DNA of 64,000 nucleotides from an uncultured Flavihumibacter sp. (GTDB taxonomy: Bacteria > Bacteroidota > Bacteroidia > Chitinophagales > Chitinophagaceae): contig CABHOY010000038.1 of NCBI GenBank assembly GCA_902168105.1, positions 124,001 to 188,000 on the forward strand, read 5' to 3'. How positions within the stretch are numbered: position 1 is the first letter of the stretch; the number at the start of each line of letters is the position of its first letter. Made by a program: the position numbers and the translations under genes. The notes beneath the pieces were generated by a model. That model ran no database searches. It was not told where the DNA came from and worked only from the letters and a program-made list of their open reading frames with translations. Shown one piece after another: positions 60,701-64,000 of this stretch.

Positions 60701-61752
60701 CGGCCTGATAGCGACTGTTGTTCTCCTGTCGGATAATACAGCTCAAAAACAGGCCCTTTCTCATTAAAATAACTGGCGCCTCCGAAGAAGGTACCGATCC
60801 ACATAGTGCCTGCCCTGTCGGGAAATAAAGAATAGATGGCATTGTCACTGATACTGAACGGATCGTTCCCTTTGTTCATATACGCGGTAAACTTATCCGT
60901 CGCAATATCCAGCACATTCAATCCTTTCTCTGTGCCCACATATATCTTATCCGGCGATACCTGGCATATTGCCCGTATAATATCATCATTGATAGAATAA
61001 GGACTGCCGTTCTTGCGATAGACATAAAAACTCCGTTGCGCCGGCTGCCATTTACAAAGCCCACCATTCATCGTACCTACCCACATGATACCATCGCGTC
61101 CTTTGTATAGCGTATTGATAAAATCATTACTCAGTCCGCTGGCGCCCGCACGCATGTTGGTGAATGATCCTGTAGCCGGATTGTAAATGTCTATACCATT
61201 TCCATAGGTGCCGATCCAAATATTGCCATCATCATCCTGTGCTATCCTTGTCACCTGATCGCTTGATAACCGTGAATTGCCTGCCTTAAAATTATGCAGT
61301 GTTTTTTTCACCGGATCATACCGGTATAAACCGTTCAGTCGTGATGTAAACCAAATCATGCCATCCTTATCGCGCATGATATCAAAAACAGTTTTCTCTT
61401 CCGGAGGACCAAAATGAGAAAACTGTTCTTTTTCCAGATCAAGTATGTATATCCCGCTTTCCGTTCCTATCCACAGATGTGTACTGTCTATGCGGGTAAT
61501 GCAATGTAAAAAGTTATTGCCGAGGGAAGTGGAGTCATCCTTTTTGTACTGAAAGTTTCTGAACTGGTATCCATCAAAACGACTGATCCCGTTCTTTGTA
61601 CCAAACCACAGATAGCCCTGGTCATCCTGTGCAATAGTACGCACGGTGCTTGAGGGCAGTCCTTCAGCTACGGAGTAGTTCCGGAAGCGTATCTGCTGTC
61701 CACTGGTTTGATAGCAAAGAAAGATCAGGCAGTAAAAAAGAACGTACTTCAT
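57748..61752 (-). CDS. Hybrid two-component system sensor/regulator (HTCS)
   Basis: A 1334-aa single-chain regulator. After a signal peptide (1-18), residues 25-650 hold about 13-14 propeller blades ('DDQGYLWFGTKNGISRFDGY', 'WIGTESGIYILD', and so on), then a Y_Y_Y domain (about 690-770), a TM segment (about 777-797), HisKA with His831 (MAHEIRTPLSLI), HATPase ('NILSNLLINAFRYAKK', 'GTGIGLALASSLAHKHGG'), a receiver with Asp1120 (ISDIMMPEMDG) and a C-terminal AraC-type helix-turn-helix ('VAEVAYMTGFSSPSYFSKCFLQQFKVSPKEYAD'). HTCS proteins sense an oligosaccharide in the periplasm and switch on a polysaccharide-utilisation locus. The GH5-like and sulfatase genes just upstream are probable targets. 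Confidence 0.95.
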   Translation of the reverse strand: MKYVLFYCLIFLCYQTSGQQIRFRNYSVAEGLPSSTVRTIAQDDQGYLWFGTKNGISRFDGYQFRNFQYKKDDSTSLGNNFLHCITRIDSTHLWIGTESGIYILDLEKEQFSHFGPPEEKTVFDIMRDKDGMIWFTSRLNGLYRYDPVKKTLHNFKAGNSRLSSDQVTRIAQDDDGNIWIGTYGNGIDIYNPATGSFTNMRAGASGLSNDFINTLYKGRDGIMWVGTMNGGLCKWQPAQRSFYVYRKNGSPYSINDDIIRAICQVSPDKIYVGTEKGLNVLDIATDKFTAYMNKGNDPFSISDNAIYSLFPDRAGTMWIGTFFGGASYFNEKGPVFELYYPTGEQQSLSGRAVSSFLEDGPGKLWIGTEDGGLQYFNTSTRTFQQYPFLPTQQKLSYHNIHTLLRDKAGDIWIGLFAGGVNVLDPRTGKVIYYRHQPADIHSLNSDNVFCIYQDKDGRMWIGTDKGLDLFDSARHDFTRVLQDGVDNTIVYDIYEDDNKTVWFATYNNGLIFYNKKTDQWGKVPADGMSKLTCFYDDHQGNLWIGSDGGGLHQYNFRTKQVASYNDKAGINANIVYGIRQDDAGLIWITTNNGIYSIDPAKQKARHFTPQDNLQSRQFNYKAFYKMSDGKLFAGGIKGFNAFYPEKVSTVTDKVRVSFTNFQLFNRNVPVQEDGPLSKQINYTSKLVLQHNQSVISFEFAALNFSAPEKLSYAYKMEGFDADWNYVGDQRKATYTNLSPGTYTFKVKATEEKSNWDVAESRMQVIIKPPFYRTTVAYIIFVLLVLAVAYGIYRYSSGYIRRKNQIRIERLKNKEEQEFYARKIEFFTVMAHEIRTPLSLIIAPLEKLLSMDKWQQEEKQQLVVMDENAERLMDLVNQLLDFRRIESDAYEIRKEEVEVVSLVQSIYSRFSSLPYQKDLEFTLSLRASSLMLRADPEVLNKILSNLLINAFRYAKKKVGITVHEMVGEDGTSHLCISVEDDGMGIPAADLKNIFKQFFTTVRKNQEDRNPGGTGIGLALASSLAHKHGGKLLVESREGEKTIFTLELPVGTQQPAKQEHNQDDDIIEDERPVVLVVEDDLAIKTFLAGSFRSAGYNVLKAANGKAAMQLIEEHSIDLVISDIMMPEMDGLELCLKVKTNIEYSHIPFILLSARGNSESELKGIEAGADAYIMKPFKWKHIVAVAKNLITSRESLRQKFSEQPNSDVSVLTTNSRDKVFMEKVVSIIEERIIDPQLSVEELSRNMSMSRSNLHKKLKSLSGYVPNELIKLVRLKHAAKLLVDGDHTVAEVAYMTGFSSPSYFSKCFLQQFKVSPKEYADSRVKSGTQHLDDLMKGD

Positions 61753-61811
61753 CGGCTAATAATGTGTCCCTTCAATTCCGGCGGACAAACCCTCACATGA
61801 CATTCACTTAG

Positions 61812-62870
61812 TTATTTACACAGCTTCTGAATAAAGGTTTCTTCTTCTTTACTGAACGGTGTACCATCCTTTCTGTAAATATCATGAAACCAAAGCTGTG
61901 GTTCTTTACCATCTGGCATTGGTGTATCCCAGGCATAGATGGTATTGGTTTTCCCGCTTACGAATCCCCAGTTGATGGCACCTACATTTTCAGTTTTCAG
62001 CAATGGCAGGATCAGCTGGAACAAACTGCCATTCCTCCTGGCCATATATTCCGTGCAGATCAGCGGCCTGCCATACTTTCTCAATGTATCAATGGTATGC
62101 CGGTGATTATCAATGTACGCATAATTATGGTAAGTGATCACATCGGAGTTCTCCAGCTGAAACCTGTTCAGCTCTTTAAATTCGGGTCCATTATTCCATA
62201 CACCGGCACTTACAGGTTGCGATGGCCTTACTTCTCCTGCCCATTGAAATACCTTTTGCAGCAAGGGCATGCTTTTGCCGTGCTGTTTGTTATTGCCCGG
62301 TTCATTGTACAGGTCCCATAACAATATGCGATCGTCATTTTTAAAACTGGTCAGTACATCTTTTACATATGCCTCCAGCACCTTCATTGTATCCGGGTGG
62401 GTGTATATCATGGTACCGGGATCTCTTACCCAACCGGAATTATGGATACCGGTTTTAGGTTCCGGCTGTTTTCCCAGCCAGGCGGTATCATTCCAGCAAT
62501 CATCAAAAAAGACGAACAGGGTTTTGATATGGTGCCTGGAAGAGATAGCCAGATAAGTATCCAGTCTTTTCTTGAATCCTGCCTTATCTGCTGTCCATAA
62601 CAGATGATGCAGATATACGCGCATTACATTAAATCCCAGGTTTTCCGCCCAACCCAGTTCGCGGTTGATGGTAGCGGTATCAAAGGTTTCCGGCTGGAAC
62701 ATTTCCAGCTGATTAATGGCGGTAGATGGCTGGAAATTACTTCCTTTCAGCCATCCCTGCTGAGCATACCATTCACTTGCCTTTGCGGCAGACCATTTGT
62801 TCTGCGCCGTGGCTATATTGATCGTTAACAGGCCACAAGCCAGCAATATGATTACGTTTCTTATGAACAT
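61812..62870 (-). CDS. Secreted GH5-like glycoside hydrolase
   Basis: A 352-aa protein with a signal peptide (1-22, ATA-Q). It has a (beta/alpha)8 pattern: 'NFQPSTAINQLEMFQPETFD', 'NVMRVYLHHLLW', 'LLWDLYNEPGN' with probable acid/base Glu190, 'ITYHNYAYID', and 'PLICTEYMARR' with probable nucleophile Glu274, then 'GAINWGFVSGKTNT'. This is clan GH-A; subfamily and substrate (xylan, mannan or other) are not settled. It lies between the sulfatase and HTCS genes with gaps of about 60 bases, in one operon. Confidence 0.82.
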   Translation of the reverse strand: MFIRNVIILLACGLLTINIATAQNKWSAAKASEWYAQQGWLKGSNFQPSTAINQLEMFQPETFDTATINRELGWAENLGFNVMRVYLHHLLWTADKAGFKKRLDTYLAISSRHHIKTLFVFFDDCWNDTAWLGKQPEPKTGIHNSGWVRDPGTMIYTHPDTMKVLEAYVKDVLTSFKNDDRILLWDLYNEPGNNKQHGKSMPLLQKVFQWAGEVRPSQPVSAGVWNNGPEFKELNRFQLENSDVITYHNYAYIDNHRHTIDTLRKYGRPLICTEYMARRNGSLFQLILPLLKTENVGAINWGFVSGKTNTIYAWDTPMPDGKEPQLWFHDIYRKDGTPFSKEEETFIQKLCK

Positions 62871-62927
62871 ACTTTTACTTTTTGTCGTTTATCAGTTTGA
62901 TTCTTTCATCAGGATCAGTCCCGCTAA

Positions 62928-64000
62928 TTATTTTTTACCGGGTTTAGGAAAGACATTGTGCGTATTAGCCCATTGCCTCCATTGAGCAGCCATCCTGGAA
63001 ACCACTTCAGGGTTTTGGGCAGCCAGATCGTTCAGCTCCGTTTCATCCTGGTTGATCCTGTACAGGTGCCAGGTGGAGTCGCCTGATAACGATACCAGCT
63101 TCCAATCTCCCTCACGTACATAGCGGGCGTTGAAATGCTCATTATACAATGCATCATGCTCCTGTTGTTTTTTACCTTCTAATGCAGGCAGCAGGCTTAT
63201 CCCTGCATATGGGGTGATGTTATGCCCCTTATATGTTTGAGGATAACTGGCTTTTGCTACATCCAGGAAGGTGGGCATAAAATCCATTACATGCCCGAGT
63301 TGGGCTGTAAATCCACCTTTCGCCTTAATGCCTTTCGGCCAATAGGCGATCATTGGCGTGCGTACGCCTCCTTCATAGGATTGCGCTTTCGCATACTGAT
63401 AAGGGGTGTTCACCACATTTGCCCAACGCTCACCAATGGATGCAAAAGTAGTCTGAGGGCCAGGGAGCACGTCTTTTTTAACCGGGTAACTGATCTCTCG
63501 TCCATCCCTTGTTTGTCCCGGACGATCGAAGCCAGGCCCGTACCGCATGCAATTTTCCGGACTAGCGCCATTATCGCTCAGAAATACAATGATCGTGTTG
63601 TCAAGCTTGCCGGTTTCGCGTAATGCCTGAATAAGTCGGCCAATACCCTGGTCCATACGATCTACCATGGCGGCATGTACTGCCATGGCCCTGGCGTCCC
63701 ATTCTTTATCCGGATTCTTATCCCAGGTTAGCTGGTTATTAATACGGGGAGATAATGGTGTGGTGGTGGGATTGATCAGCCCCAGTTGCACCATTTTTTT
63801 GTAACGGGATTCGCGGATGACATCCCAGCCTCCTTTATAGGTCTGCTCATATTTTTTGATATCTTCCGGCAGTGCCTGCAGCGGCCAGTGTGGTGCAGTG
63901 TGTGCAACATACAGGAAGAAAGGCTTATCCTCCTTACTGAACGTCCTGATGTAACTAACAGCCGTATCATTTATAGCGTCCGTATGATAATAATCCTTTG
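62928..64000 (-). CDS. Sulfatase (S1 family), 5' end beyond the window
   Basis: The frame is open to the window end; about 357 residues are present. Toward the window edge it reads 'YYHTDAINDTAVSYIRTFSKED' and 'PFFLYVAHTAPHWPLQALPEDI', the classic middle part of arylsulfatases, followed by 'MVDRMDQGIGRLIQALRETGKLDNTIIVFLSDNGASPE' with metal ligands Asp and Asn, and the C-terminal 'DGDWKLV'-like 'REGDWKLVSLSGD...LYRINQDETELNDLAAQNPE'. The N-terminal formylglycine site is off the window. It removes sulfate esters from a glycan and is linked with GH5 and HTCS genes downstream. Confidence 0.92.
   Translation of the reverse strand, partial: KDYYHTDAINDTAVSYIRTFSKEDKPFFLYVAHTAPHWPLQALPEDIKKYEQTYKGGWDVIRESRYKKMVQLGLINPTTTPLSPRINNQLTWDKNPDKEWDARAMAVHAAMVDRMDQGIGRLIQALRETGKLDNTIIVFLSDNGASPENCMRYGPGFDRPGQTRDGREISYPVKKDVLPGPQTTFASIGERWANVVNTPYQYAKAQSYEGGVRTPMIAYWPKGIKAKGGFTAQLGHVMDFMPTFLDVAKASYPQTYKGHNITPYAGISLLPALEGKKQQEHDALYNEHFNARYVREGDWKLVSLSGDSTWHLYRINQDETELNDLAAQNPEVVSRMAAQWRQWANTHNVFPKPGKK

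Overview
The window looks like chromosomal DNA of a Bacteroidota member, most likely a Chitinophaga-type soil or rhizosphere bacterium. The evidence is a PorP/SprF protein, two proteins with type IX secretion (gliding-type) C-termini, an outer-membrane TonB-type receptor, a SusC/HTCS-style glycan regulator, many SpI/SpII-exported proteins, ~800-aa MacB/FtsX permeases, and promoter -7 elements of the TAnnTTTG type (with one complete TTTG-N19-TAnnTTTG match at 42574..42604). Species cannot be fixed from the sequence alone. All coordinates are read by eye.

Layout. 1-4.3 kb: end of a T9SS-type protein, PorP/SprF, a eukaryote-like sphingolipid delta-4 desaturase homologue, and a heparinase II/III family protein. 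4.4-13.2 kb: PepSY-like secreted protein, glycosyltransferase, methyltransferase, GH13 trehalose-synthase-like enzyme, FtsX permease, small metabolic genes, NTF2-like lipoprotein. 13.6-16.9 kb: GT-A-like protein, then a small variable segment between a decayed tRNA-His copy and the intact tRNA-His, which carries a 2-deoxyribosyltransferase-fold protein of the kind found in defence loci. 16.9-30.9 kb: housekeeping and envelope genes (DUF445, TonB receptor, Pcm, phosphohexomutase, DUF2279, PyrR-like PRTase, HdrC/HdrB-like Fe-S pair), tRNA-Gly and small exported proteins. 31-42.3 kb: GH28 pectinase, AraC regulator with a Bcr/CflA-like exporter, a three-gene hydroxylase/sulfotransferase/APS-kinase operon, another AraC regulator, a second FtsX permease, and a phage-type lysozyme. 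42.4-45.2 kb: MerC protein preceded by a tandem repeat and a 16-bp palindrome, and a PKD/T9SS adhesin-like protein.

45.3-57.2 kb is the most notable part: an island downstream of tRNA-Ser(UGA). The tRNA 3' end and its terminator recur as progressively decayed copies (45.4, 45.6, 55.6 and probably 57.2 kb). Between them lie a broken YhcG/DUF1016 nuclease, a class II lanthipeptide system (NHLP-type precursor with a four-Cys core plus a LanM with a CCG zinc motif), a divergent module with a membrane protein, NarL-type sensor kinase and response regulator, and an M13 lipoprotein peptidase. An intact YhcG lies at the far side. No dedicated LanT transporter is present in the window. A leader hairpin and a 25-codon reading frame sit in the lanthipeptide transcript.

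57.3-64 kb: a small immunity-like protein, then a probable polysaccharide-utilisation operon on the minus strand (sulfatase cut by the window end, GH5-like glycosidase, hybrid two-component regulator).
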